Shown in pieces: positions 21,749-32,400 of a stretch of DNA of 64,000 nt. The stretch's first letter is position 1. Each line of letters opens with the position of its first letter. Made by a program: the position numbers and the translations under genes. Source of the stretch: Chitinophaga pinensis (GTDB lineage: Bacteria; Bacteroidota; Bacteroidia; NS11-12g; UBA955). Under the pieces are notes generated by a model, which worked only from the letters and a program-made list of their open reading frames with translations, was not told the DNA's origin and did no database searches. The stretch lies in the NCBI GenBank assembly GCA_945871905.1, contig CAMBXL010000003.1:124001-188000 (forward strand), in the 5' to 3' direction.

Positions 21749-21770
21749 AAAATTTAAAAATACTTGCAAA

Positions 21771-22148
21771 ATGGAAATATTCGAAAATAATATCATCAAA
21801 ATGGAAATTATTGATGATATCATGCATGCCACATACAAAAAAGGCATGAAGATAGAACTTGAGGATGCCAAGAATATTGTTGATGAAAGACTCAAAATGC
21901 TCAAAGGCAGAGTATTACCTTCCATTGTTTTTGACGGTGGAGTAGTAAGTTTAGACAAAGCTGCAAGAGATTATTTTTCTTCAGTAGAAGGCACCCAAGG
22001 TATAAAATGTGTGGCTATTGTTCAAAGTTCAATGTTTAGTAAAATGCTTGTTAATTTCTTTTTGAAAATTACTAAACCAAAATTAAAAGTTAAAGCATTT
22101 GATGATTCTATTGAAGCAATTGCTTGGCTCCATTCTCAAAAAAAGTAA
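21771..22148 (+). CDS. STAS/SpoIIAA-like small hypothetical protein
   Basis: MEIFENNIIKMEIIDDIMHATYKKGMKIELEDAKNIVDERLKM...VAIVQSSMFSKMLVNFFLKITKPKLKVKAFDDSIEAIAWL resembles STAS/AFTR-like proteins encoded next to signalling genes. Confidence 0.6.
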   Translation: MEIFENNIIKMEIIDDIMHATYKKGMKIELEDAKNIVDERLKMLKGRVLPSIVFDGGVVSLDKAARDYFSSVEGTQGIKCVAIVQSSMFSKMLVNFFLKITKPKLKVKAFDDSIEAIAWLHSQKK

Positions 22149-22160
22149 ATCTTTAATTTA

Positions 22161-23315
22161 ATGATACCCGTGAAAACTCCATTAAAAGATTTAGAAAATA
22201 GACTAAATAAGATTGAAAACACCTTGGTTTCATATTCTCAAGGCGACTTTTCAAAAAAATTAAACATTTCGGATGATTTTGATACTTTAGATATTATTAT
22301 GTCGGGTATTAATATGTTGGGTGAAGAGTTAAAAGAAATTACTATTAGTAAAAACTTTTTTAACTCCGCTTTCAATTCTGTAACTGATAGTCTGGTTGTA
22401 ATTAACCACCATGGTGAAATTGTAGATTATAATAACAGTTTTATTTCAATGCTTTACTTTGAAGTTGTTGATTTAAAATGGCAAAAAGTAACTCAATTTG
22501 TAAAACTTGATGAGTTTGATAAAATTATTAAAAAGGTTGAAAAGGACTTATCCGTTTATACACTCAATACTGAGGTTTTTTCAAACAACAACAATATTCC
22601 TGTGGAATGCAGCATTTCTCCAATCGACCCTCAAAAACGACTTTTTTTAATAAAAATTCAGGACTTAACTGACAAACAGCAAGAGGAAGCTAGAAGAATT
22701 GCCACTATTATTAAAACCCAAGAAGACGAGAGAAACAGAGTTGCCTCCGACTTACATGACAGTGTTGGTCAACAAATTTCTGCACTTAAGTTTTTCATTA
22801 ATTCATTGCAAAATCAAAAAGATGAAAAATTAAAAGATGATTTGTTCAAAAAGACACAAAAAATTATTGATGGCGTTGCTGACGAAATAAGAAATATTTG
22901 TTTCCAATTAATGCCTCGTTCTATCGAAAGATTTGGCTTAATAAAAACAGTAGAACAACTTGCCGATTTAGTTCAATTTAGTACTCAAATCAACTTTACT
23001 CTACATTTGGAACCAATTACACACTTCATAGAACCTAATACCGCTATGTCTGTGTATAGAATTATACAAGAATTTGTAAATAATTCAATTAAACATTCCA
23101 GTTGTAAAAACATCTTTATTGATTTAAAAGCAGACCAATCTAATTTATTGTTAAAAATGGCAGATGATGGCGTTGGTTTTGACAATAACACCATTAACAA
23201 AGGCAATGGTATTGATAATATGAACCTAAGAGTAAACTATCTAAATGGTGATATCAATATTAAAACTCAAAAAGATGAAGGTGTCTCCATAGAAATTATT
23301 ATTCCATTAAAATAA
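22161..23315 (+). CDS. PAS-containing sensor histidine kinase (HisKA_3 / NarX type), apparently cytoplasmic
   Basis: H-box DERNRVASDLHDSVGQQISALKFF; ATPase FVNNSIKHSSC...ADDGVGFDNNTINKGNGIDNM; PAS-like segment NSVTDSLVVINHHGEIVDYNNSF; no transmembrane segment seen. Confidence 0.92.
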   Translation: MIPVKTPLKDLENRLNKIENTLVSYSQGDFSKKLNISDDFDTLDIIMSGINMLGEELKEITISKNFFNSAFNSVTDSLVVINHHGEIVDYNNSFISMLYFEVVDLKWQKVTQFVKLDEFDKIIKKVEKDLSVYTLNTEVFSNNNNIPVECSISPIDPQKRLFLIKIQDLTDKQQEEARRIATIIKTQEDERNRVASDLHDSVGQQISALKFFINSLQNQKDEKLKDDLFKKTQKIIDGVADEIRNICFQLMPRSIERFGLIKTVEQLADLVQFSTQINFTLHLEPITHFIEPNTAMSVYRIIQEFVNNSIKHSSCKNIFIDLKADQSNLLLKMADDGVGFDNNTINKGNGIDNMNLRVNYLNGDINIKTQKDEGVSIEIIIPLK

Positions 23316-23327
23316 AAAATATAACTT

Positions 23328-24020
23328 ATGAATAAAGCCATAAAAGTTCTCATTGTTGATGATTTTGAAATGATAAGAGATGGTTTAAGAACCATGCTTG
23401 AAATAGGTGATGGGCAAGTTACTTATAAAGTTTTCGACACCGACAAGCTCGATGTTGCTATCAAAACAGCAAGAAAAGAAGAAATTGACGTCGCTTTAGT
23501 TGATTACCAACTAGTTGACTTAGACGGAGCGCTTGTTACATCTGAACTCAAAATAGTAAATCCTGACATAAAAATTATTGGTATATCCAACTACAATGAA
23601 TTGAACTACATTCAAGACATGGTTACTGCAGGCGCAAATGGCTATGTTCTTAAAAACGTATCTCATAACGAACTAGTAAGTGGCATTGATAAGGTATTAA
23701 GAGGGGGTGTGGTGTTTTCTCCTGAAGTGTCTCAATTGATGACCTTCCAATACTATAAACATTTAACTTCTAAACCTACCACTTATAACCTAACTGTTAA
23801 TAAAGATGCTGGACTTGTAGAAATGCTTTCCAACAGAGAAAAAGAAATAATGACTCTTATTGCTCAGGAACATACCAATGATGAAATTGCAAATAAACTC
23901 TCTATAAGTAAAAGAACTGTTGACAACCATAGACAAAATATCCTAAATAAATTGGAAGTTAAAAACTCTATGGGATTGATGATGATGGCTATAAAAAGTG
24001 GCTTAATTGAAATAAATTAA
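23328..24020 (+). CDS. NarL/LuxR family response regulator
   Basis: Receiver domain (VLIVDDFEMIRDGLRTML) and HTH LSNREKEIMTLIAQEHTNDEIANKLSISKRTVDNHRQNILNKLEVKN. Confidence 0.95.
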   Translation: MNKAIKVLIVDDFEMIRDGLRTMLEIGDGQVTYKVFDTDKLDVAIKTARKEEIDVALVDYQLVDLDGALVTSELKIVNPDIKIIGISNYNELNYIQDMVTAGANGYVLKNVSHNELVSGIDKVLRGGVVFSPEVSQLMTFQYYKHLTSKPTTYNLTVNKDAGLVEMLSNREKEIMTLIAQEHTNDEIANKLSISKRTVDNHRQNILNKLEVKNSMGLMMMAIKSGLIEIN

Positions 24021-24040
24021 CTTTTTAAACCAAATTTTTT

Positions 24041-24048
24041 TAACTTTG
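24041..24048 (+). promoter_or_regulatory. Bacteroidota -7 like box TAACTTTG upstream of the subtilisin gene
   Basis: TAnnTTTG motif 8 nt before the ATG at 24057. This is unusually close, so the true start or promoter may differ. Confidence 0.3.
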
Positions 24049-24056
24049 TATTTCAC

Positions 24057-27000
24057 ATGGTTAAAAATTTTACCAGTTTATTAGCTTTAATTTTAGCTTT
24101 TTATTCCTTTAATACCTTTGCTCAATCGCAACAATTTGGGCTAGTTCATTCTTCTGTATTAAATTCCCCTCTTGGCAGTATTTCCATAAAATCCTATGGG
24201 TTTTATTCCCCTGATAGTGTCTATGTAGGTGTCATTAACAGCAATAAATCCTTATTTATTCAACCATTAACAACGACTCAAAAAATTTATTCTTTATGGA
24301 AAAATGAAGATTCAATCTCACAAACTGTAACTGTTTATTGTTTTGAAGCTTCACATTTAACTGAACTATCCAAATGGATCTCTGAAAACCACCCCGAAGC
24401 TAATTTTACCCATAGAAAGAGCTTTAATGCATTAACGCTCAGAACGACTAATGAAACTATTTTAGAAATTGCAAATATAAATTATATAAAAAGAATTATT
24501 TACCAATCTCCAACCGTTCAAAATTTTAATTTCTTAGAGAGAGGCAATCACCGCGTCAATTCTTTTGCACCTACATTCCCTTTGAATGACACAAATGCGT
24601 TGACAGGCAAAAACATAATAATAGGGGAATGGGATGGTGGCAATATAGGCAATCACATCGACCTGAATAATCGTGTTAAAATCATTAAAGCCCCCAACTA
24701 TAGCAGTCATGCCACACACGTTGCAGGAACTATGTCTGGCGCAGGTAATTTGAACCCATTATACCGAGGAATGGCCCCTGAATCTTTTGTTTTCAGTTGG
24801 GATTTTATGGGTGATATTCCCGTTGAAATGGATACTAATAAGTCGAAATACAACTATGTGCTTACTCAAAATTCTTATGGTTACTGGACTAGTCAATGTA
24901 TTTCATTTGCCAATTATGATGGCACTAGCACTGAAATGGATTTATTATCTAACAAACACCCCGATTTGTTACATGTGTATGCAGCGGCTAATTCTAGGTC
25001 GATGAATTGTATTGCTGGCGGCTATGGTACTATCACATCGGGTTTCCAAAGTGCAAAAAATACACTTTCTGTAGCGGCTGTAACTGCCCAAGATGCTGAA
25101 GCTAGTTTTAGTAGTGCCGGACCTACAAGAGATGGCCGTTTTAAACCTGAAATTGCAGCCTCAGGTGTTAATGTAATAAGCACTATTGCAACCAATGGAT
25201 ATGGTTCTAGCAGTGGCACTTCAATGGCTACTCCAGGAGCTACAGGATCATTGGCATTGCTTTATCAAAAATTTAATTCAATTCATGGTTACACGCCAAT
25301 TAATTATTTGGCAAAAAACATTATTGCAAATGGTGCCGATGATGTGGGTAATCTTGGCCCTGATTTTAAACATGGTTTTGGAAGAATTAATGGCCAAAAT
25401 TCGCTTGAAATAATAGATTCTAATTCTTGGAAAATAGACAGCATTGGCAACAATCAATTTACCGACGATACCATTTACTTGAGTCCTCAATTGCATCAAC
25501 TAAAAGTAATGTTAACTTGGAATGACCCTGAGGTAAATCCTAGTAGTAACCCTATCCTAGTAAATGATTTAGATTTAATTATTATCGACTCTGCAGGCAA
25601 TTCCATACTCCCTTGGTGGTGTAATCCTGTATCTCCTGCCAACTTAGCTATTCGCAAACGCGATAGTTTAAATAACATCGAACAAGTCACTATTCTAAAT
25701 CCACCTTCTGGTAGATATATTATCAGGGTTTTTGGCAAAAAAATCCCTAATGGCTTACATCCTTTTGCCGTTTCTTACCTCAAAGAAAAGAAAGGCATTT
25801 CTGTAGTATATCCTAATGGCAATGAAACCATGGAAGCCCCATCATCTGCTGCCAAATCACAACTTATTCGTTGGGATGCCAAAGGGGTAACTGGCACTTT
25901 CACACTTCAATTTTCAAGAGACAGCGGCGCTAATTATACCAATATTGTCAGCGGAATTGCCAATAATGTCCGTTCATTTGCTTGGCAAAATTTACCCGAC
26001 ACTGTTAGTACTTCCAAAGCACTTATTCGAATTTTTGTGGGTAGTAATGGCTCAACAGATGAATCTAATCAAACCTTTGATATTACCAGAAATGTTACCG
26101 GTGGAATTACTTTCAAAACCTGTGATAGTCAGGTTTATATTAGTTGGCGCAAAAACCCTCAAACATCCTTTTATCGCATTCACCAATTAATAGATGGTCA
26201 AATGAAAATGATAGGCACTACTGCTGATACCAATTTCTTAGTTTCACAACTCAAAAACTATACGCAAAATTGGTTTGCCTTGTCACGAAAACATTTAAAT
26301 GGCGCGGAAAGTCAAAGAACAATAGCCTTTTCTGTAACGCCAGATTCACTCACTAAACCTCCTAAAATACTACTGCAACCTGTAGACAGTATGGTGTGTT
26401 ATACGCAACTTTACCATATTAAATCACGAGCTAAGGGCAGTGCTCCCCTCCAAGCTGTGTGGCAATATCAAACTCTTAACAATCCTAATTGGACTAATTT
26501 TGGGGTTAATACGGATTCTCTAGTTTTGAATTCTTACTTTAACAAGCCTTTGGTTTTTGTTAGAAGAATGTACACCAATCAATGTTTGGCTCCTGTTTAC
26601 ACCCGAACCGCTCGTTTTGATATAGACACCCCAATTCAAGTGAAATTAGTAAACAGAGATACGACCGTTTGCTTATACAGCAATGTTAAGGACTCTTTAA
26701 TTGTCAAAAGCCAAACAAAACCTATGATTATTTGGTTCAAGGATTCATTGCAAGTAACAGACACTTTGTACAAAGGGTACGCTAACACTTACAGTTCTAT
26801 TATCTCTTCTGCAAGATTTATATGGGCTCAAGTCCGAAATTTGTGTGGAACTGTCAATACAAAAGACCTTTCAAAAAATGCTTTGCTTGATGGTAGAAAC
26901 CAATATCAGTTATTCCCCAAACCAGCAATAAATAGTCCCGACACTTTGAGCGCTTGTATTGGCGAAACCATCACTATTAAACCAATCCTTTCAGGAGGTA

Positions 27001-28823
27001 GACCAGGATTTCAACAGTGTATTATTCAAACCAAAGACAGTTTGTATTTTAAGAATGAGATTTCTTTAAAAATCAACGAAAATCAGATTGTAAAAGTTTT
27101 CTATTTTGACCAATGTTACCCTGACACAAGTTTCAAAACCATTTATATCCAAAACAAAGCCCCGTTGAGCTTAAACAAAGAGAGCGATACTACTATTTGT
27201 TACTTAGAATCTGCCCAAATTAAATTGAATGTAAAAGGCGGAAATGGCACTTACTTTTACCAATGGAAAGACACCAATTGGTCGACCCCGCTGAGAACAT
27301 TTAACAACTTAAAAACCACACAGACTTGGTCTGTCATTATCACCGATTTGTGTACCGAAAAATCTATTTTTGACACCACACAAATTGTTGTATTAAGTCC
27401 TTTAAGTGGAGTAATTATTCCAAATAAAGACATCTTGTGCTATGGTAATCAATTAGAGTTGAACTACAGTCCTAATGGAGGCAACAGTAAAAATTACCAA
27501 ATACAATGGAAACCAAATGGACTAAGCGGATTTTCACCCAATAAAACTGCACAAAAAAGCGAAACGATAATCGCAACTTTGAGCGATGGTTGTAGCCCCT
27601 CTTTTACTGATTCAGTAAGCATTTTCGTTTACAATCCTTTGTCTGTTCAAATAAACAAAACAGACACTTGGTGTTACCAAAAACCCATTACATTGAATGC
27701 TGTTTCGAATGGCGGAAAACCTGGACAAAGCAGCGTGAAATGGTTGAATTTTAATGCCACAGGGTCTAACTATTCTTTTTTACCTACACAGTCGCAAGCC
27801 ATCATAGTAGAATTGAGTGATGCTTGTTCTCAACCCAATGCATTCGACACATTATTCCTAAATGTATTTGAGCCTTTAAGTTTAATTACTATTCCCGACA
27901 CACAAGTTTGTTTTGGCCAATCATTGCAATTATCGAGCAAAGCAGAAGGAGGAAAAACAAATTCTTACCGTTATTTTGTTGACCAATTGCCTCAAAAGGA
28001 ATGGTTTATTGATTCCTTTAAAACGCAATCTTATAGGTATAAAGTGAGCGATGGCTGTGGTGATAGTATTGTAAAGCTAATGACTACTTTTGTAACACCT
28101 GCGCTTGATATTACACCTAAATTTACCAGTAAGTGTAGTTACAATCCGCTTTCAGTTAATTTTAATGCCAATACTTCCAAACAAGTGAATTTCTTATGGG
28201 ACAATGGAAATGCAGGAAATGTACAAGTATTCTACAATAACAAAACCCAAACCTACCGCGTATTGCTCGACGATGCATGTAGTGACACCGCTTGGAAAAC
28301 TGTTCAAGTAGATGTGTCTGATTTTAGTCAAAACAATTTATCATTTACTCGCTTGTTTAGAAAAGAAGTGGAGGTAAATTACCAAAATGTATCGCCTTTC
28401 ACAAGCCGAATAGAGTGGCGTTTAAACTCTGAACTTTCTGCACAAAACGAATTAAAAAAACACAATTACGAGCAATATGGCCAATACACTGTTTGTCGTA
28501 TTTTAATGGATAATATTGGTTGCACCGATACGGTTTGTATAGACATTAACAATGCTGACCCTGCGCAATTTAGAAATTTTAATATCAACCTATATCCGAA
28601 TCCTGTGTTTGAAACACTTCAATTTACAAGCAATCAATTCACCAAAAACATGCGAATTGAAATTATAGATGCTGTAGGAAAAACGGTGTTGAAAGACGAC
28701 AAAGATTATCCGGGTGTAACAGAGTTCAAACTAAATATTTCTGCATTAGCTAACGGCACTTACCACCTCAGAATAACCCTGAATGGTGAAGTTAAAACGT
28801 ATCCTTTTGTAAAAATCAACTAG
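24057..28823 (+). CDS. S8 (subtilisin) family serine protease, T9SS type A secreted
   Basis: Catalytic IIIGEWDGG, SSHATHVAGTMSG and SSGTSMATPGATG; C-terminal LYPNPVFETLQFTSN...LANGTYHLRITL sorting domain. Confidence 0.92.
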   Translation: MVKNFTSLLALILAFYSFNTFAQSQQFGLVHSSVLNSPLGSISIKSYGFYSPDSVYVGVINSNKSLFIQPLTTTQKIYSLWKNEDSISQTVTVYCFEASHLTELSKWISENHPEANFTHRKSFNALTLRTTNETILEIANINYIKRIIYQSPTVQNFNFLERGNHRVNSFAPTFPLNDTNALTGKNIIIGEWDGGNIGNHIDLNNRVKIIKAPNYSSHATHVAGTMSGAGNLNPLYRGMAPESFVFSWDFMGDIPVEMDTNKSKYNYVLTQNSYGYWTSQCISFANYDGTSTEMDLLSNKHPDLLHVYAAANSRSMNCIAGGYGTITSGFQSAKNTLSVAAVTAQDAEASFSSAGPTRDGRFKPEIAASGVNVISTIATNGYGSSSGTSMATPGATGSLALLYQKFNSIHGYTPINYLAKNIIANGADDVGNLGPDFKHGFGRINGQNSLEIIDSNSWKIDSIGNNQFTDDTIYLSPQLHQLKVMLTWNDPEVNPSSNPILVNDLDLIIIDSAGNSILPWWCNPVSPANLAIRKRDSLNNIEQVTILNPPSGRYIIRVFGKKIPNGLHPFAVSYLKEKKGISVVYPNGNETMEAPSSAAKSQLIRWDAKGVTGTFTLQFSRDSGANYTNIVSGIANNVRSFAWQNLPDTVSTSKALIRIFVGSNGSTDESNQTFDITRNVTGGITFKTCDSQVYISWRKNPQTSFYRIHQLIDGQMKMIGTTADTNFLVSQLKNYTQNWFALSRKHLNGAESQRTIAFSVTPDSLTKPPKILLQPVDSMVCYTQLYHIKSRAKGSAPLQAVWQYQTLNNPNWTNFGVNTDSLVLNSYFNKPLVFVRRMYTNQCLAPVYTRTARFDIDTPIQVKLVNRDTTVCLYSNVKDSLIVKSQTKPMIIWFKDSLQVTDTLYKGYANTYSSIISSARFIWAQVRNLCGTVNTKDLSKNALLDGRNQYQLFPKPAINSPDTLSACIGETITIKPILSGGRPGFQQCIIQTKDSLYFKNEISLKINENQIVKVFYFDQCYPDTSFKTIYIQNKAPLSLNKESDTTICYLESAQIKLNVKGGNGTYFYQWKDTNWSTPLRTFNNLKTTQTWSVIITDLCTEKSIFDTTQIVVLSPLSGVIIPNKDILCYGNQLELNYSPNGGNSKNYQIQWKPNGLSGFSPNKTAQKSETIIATLSDGCSPSFTDSVSIFVYNPLSVQINKTDTWCYQKPITLNAVSNGGKPGQSSVKWLNFNATGSNYSFLPTQSQAIIVELSDACSQPNAFDTLFLNVFEPLSLITIPDTQVCFGQSLQLSSKAEGGKTNSYRYFVDQLPQKEWFIDSFKTQSYRYKVSDGCGDSIVKLMTTFVTPALDITPKFTSKCSYNPLSVNFNANTSKQVNFLWDNGNAGNVQVFYNNKTQTYRVLLDDACSDTAWKTVQVDVSDFSQNNLSFTRLFRKEVEVNYQNVSPFTSRIEWRLNSELSAQNELKKHNYEQYGQYTVCRILMDNIGCTDTVCIDINNADPAQFRNFNINLYPNPVFETLQFTSNQFTKNMRIEIIDAVGKTVLKDDKDYPGVTEFKLNISALANGTYHLRITLNGEVKTYPFVKIN

Positions 28824-29484
28824 TTTTCTTTTTGGCAACCGTTATAGATGCTTGCTTTAGATAATTTGGTTCGTAGCTTACTAAATCTACAAATTGCCTA
28901 TTTTGAAAAGCTAAATTAGACAGTGGAACCATCGACTTTGCATTTGCCAAAACCTCAATGACAGGAATATCTGTTAGTGTTGAAGCCTTTAATGCGCCAT
29001 CACCACACAAGGCTATTGAAGAGTATTGAGTGTATTGATTAAAAAAATCATTTTGATCTAAAATAGCATTGTTCATTGAAAATTGTTCCTCTAATTGCGC
29101 ATTAAAAATACAATGATAAACTTCCATTCGTCGGGCGTCTATCATAGGCCAATAATGCGAATAGGTGCTTTGTTCTTTGGCAGCCTGAGCAATAACTTGA
29201 AGTGTATTGATGGCAATTAGTGGTTTATTAATGGCCAAACACAACCCTTTGGCGGTACTGATTCCAATTCTTAAGCCTGTGTATGAACCGGGACCATCAC
29301 TTACGGCAACAGCATCTAATTCATGCAAACTAATGTCGCTTTCTTGGACACATTGTTGAATTAAGTTAGCCAATACCTCGGCATGTGCCATTGGCACTTC
29401 GCTTTGCAAATAAGTAATTGTTTCATTGCTAATGGAAACCGAACATTTGGAGGCAGAGGTTTCTATGTTTAAAATTACAGGCAT
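28816..29484 (-). CDS. tsaB: tRNA threonylcarbamoyladenosine biosynthesis protein TsaB
   Basis: ILNIETSASKCSVSIS, AVAVSDGPGSYTGLRIGISTAKGLC and MIDARRMEVYHCIF. Confidence 0.95.
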   Translation of the reverse strand: MPVILNIETSASKCSVSISNETITYLQSEVPMAHAEVLANLIQQCVQESDISLHELDAVAVSDGPGSYTGLRIGISTAKGLCLAINKPLIAINTLQVIAQAAKEQSTYSHYWPMIDARRMEVYHCIFNAQLEEQFSMNNAILDQNDFFNQYTQYSSIALCGDGALKASTLTDIPVIEVLANAKSMVPLSNLAFQNRQFVDLVSYEPNYLKQASITVAKKKTS

Positions 29485-32400
29485 TATATCTTTCCAACTT
29501 TGTTAAAATACTGCCTAACCCTTTCTTTGTAATACGGGGTTAATTCATTGGGCACTTTCCTCATTTGTTCCATCTCTTTGGTTTTTTGTTCCAAATAATT
29601 TTTAATGGCAGGCGGAATGGTTGTTTCTACCTTTTGAGCTTGTTCGCCTTGTCTTTCCTCATCTTGTTCTTGCTCTCTTTCGGCTTTTTCGTGTTCAAGC
29701 ATTCTTGTCTCTATTTCCTTCATGCGCTGCATTGTTTCATTAGTCAAACGTTTATTGACCAAATCATTCTCTTGCTGCTCCATGAGTTGTTTGGTTTTGT
29801 CTAACTCGCCCAAAGAACCTGCTTTTCCTTGTTCTTTTAGTTGTTGTTCCAACTTACCTAACTGTCTTCTCAAAGCTTCTTGCTGAGCTGCTATTTTAGC
29901 AAACTGTTCGCTAGTGGGACTCGTACCCATTTGCTTACCATCCTTCATGTCTTTGAGTTGCTTGTTGAGGGCATCTTGCATTTTTTTCATGCCACTCATT
30001 TTAGGATCCCCTTTTTCACCTGGTTTGTTGCCTGGTTTACTGCCCGGATTATTACATTGACCCGACTTTTGTTTTTTACTTTTCTTTTCGTTCATGTCTT
30101 CCTGCATCTTTTTCAAAGACTCACTTAACATGACCGATAAATTATTAAAACCAGTCATTACATACTGCTGACTTGCACTTGCAGGATTCATTTCTATTTT
30201 ACTCAAATGTCCTATTGATTTGTCCATTTGATAATTGATTTTACTCAATTCTTTGTTGACAAACGATTTAATGTGGACCTGTCTTTTGCTGAGTGTAAGA
30301 AGGGAATCTTCTATCATTTTGGCATCCATTTTTATAGCCCTTTGTCTGTCGCTCAATTGCACAAACTTAGGACTGTAACCTCTTATGGCTTTTAATTGTT
30401 GCATTAAATCCTCTTGTTGATGACTTAGCTCAATTAGATTTTCTAATAATTGCCTTAGGGTGTAGTAGTCTTCCTCCTCTTGTTCTTCTTGAGATTTTTC
30501 AAGAGATTTTTTCACTTTCTCCGCCAACTCCTCCATTTTTTCTGACGCCTCTTTTTGTTTTTCAGACGCTTTCTTGTTTTGCTTTTTATCTAAACTTTGT
30601 TCGCTTTCTTTCAAGCTTTCTTGAATTTGTTGCTCTTCTTTATCGGTTGCATCCAAATTCATTGGTTGTTCCAAAGCTTTGTTTTTTTCTTCAATTGATT
30701 TCAGGTTTTCCTTAATTTCCTCAAACTTTTTAGAGATTTCGTCTTGCTTTTCTTTCAACTGCTCTTGAGATTGTTTTTTGTCCAAGGCTTCCTCACTCAA
30801 CTTTTCTTGTTCCTTGGCTAACTCTTTTAATTCGTTGACTTGGTCATTGATTTTCTTTTCCAATTCAAGCTGTTTAAACTGTTCCAAAGTTCTGTCCAAC
30901 TGCTTTTTCATGTCCTCATTATTCAAGTTCATTTTTTCAAGCTGTTGCTGAATTTGTTCCTTATTTTGTTTTTTAAGCGCCTCTTCTAGTTTCTTTAACA
31001 AATCCTTCATTTCTGGACTCATTAACTCCTTAAACAATTTGTCTATTTCTTTTTGTTTCTCCAACAATTCCTCATCCAAAGGTTTCAACTGCTGTTCTTT
31101 GAGTTGGTTTAATTGATTGTCTTTTTGAGTTTTATCCAACTGTTCTTGCAACTTTTTTTGTTCTTCAATAAACTCCTTAAATTGCTTTTGGTCTTGCCAT
31201 TCCAATTGGTTTTTCTCCATCAACATTTTATTCAAACTTTGCGATTTTTTCTGCAATTCCAAGGCTTGTTTCATGGACTGCTTCATGCTGTTTTTTAAAG
31301 ATTGCTGACTTTGATCCGCATCGGCTTTTAATGAGGTAGTCGTTGGTGTAACATTAGTAAAAACGGGCGATTTTGTTGACTTACTTCCATTAACAGCGTC
31401 ATTATCCCACACTTCAAAATAATATTCAAACTGCTCGCCTTCTTTGGAAATGTAATTTCTGAAATCTACAATCATGTAAAAAACCTCATCCGAAGATTTT
31501 CCAATTTTAACAGGCACTTGTTCGTTTTTTTGTTGATTAGATTTTAAATGAAAAACCAATTTATTTAACCCATAATCATCCTCCACTTTTCCATAAAAAT
31601 AATAGACAAAAGGATTTATACTGTCTTGTTTTTGTTCTACAAATATATTGGGACGTTTGTCCTCTATAACTTGAATGGTATACTTAACACTGTCCTTGGG
31701 TTTAACAGCATTGTTGATGGGAATTAATGTATAAGTTGTTGCTTTTCTTATTGCTTTTTTCAATGAGAAAGATTGGTCGTTTTGTTCCGCATTCTGAGTG
31801 GTGGGAGGAAATAAAAACCTGAGTGTGTCCACTTCTTTTGTATTGAAATACCATGTCACAATTGTGCCTTCAGGAACTATGAAATCGCCAATATTTTTAA
31901 GTGTTTCAGCTGGTTTGCCGGTGTATGAAGGATAAGACAATTTAACATTAAAATTCAGCAATGAAGGATTAGGAACGACAATTAATTCATACTCCTCAGA
32001 AGAAAACTCTCCGTCGGTAAATGAAAACTGTTTGCTTTGCATCACATTGGTCAATTTATATGAAAATCGATTGCCTCCACTTGATTCCATTTTGATGTCG
32101 TGTCCATCCAAAACAACAAACATTTCTTCGGGAATATTTTTTCCTTTAAGGTCTAATTCAATCAAAAAATCTTGGTGCTTATTGACCCTTAAATCCTTGC
32201 TTAGCAATATCATTTGAAAGGGAGCCTCTTTTTTGTATTCACGGTTATAATGCAATAAGCGACCTGTTGACTTGGTAATTACATTACTTTGAAACACAAA
32301 TAAAACTATTACCAAAGAAAGAGGCAACAAGGCATAGCGACCGTACTTTTTAATTGATTCCTTAAGATTGATAGCGGCAGTAAAAGAAATTGGTTTAAAA

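Noticed and set aside
29565-31298. Leu/Phe-rich plus-strand ORFs (29565..29804, 29880..30128, 31113..31298)
   Set aside because: Antisense to the K/Q/E-rich coiled coil of the DUF4175 gene; hydrophobic composition is a codon artefact.
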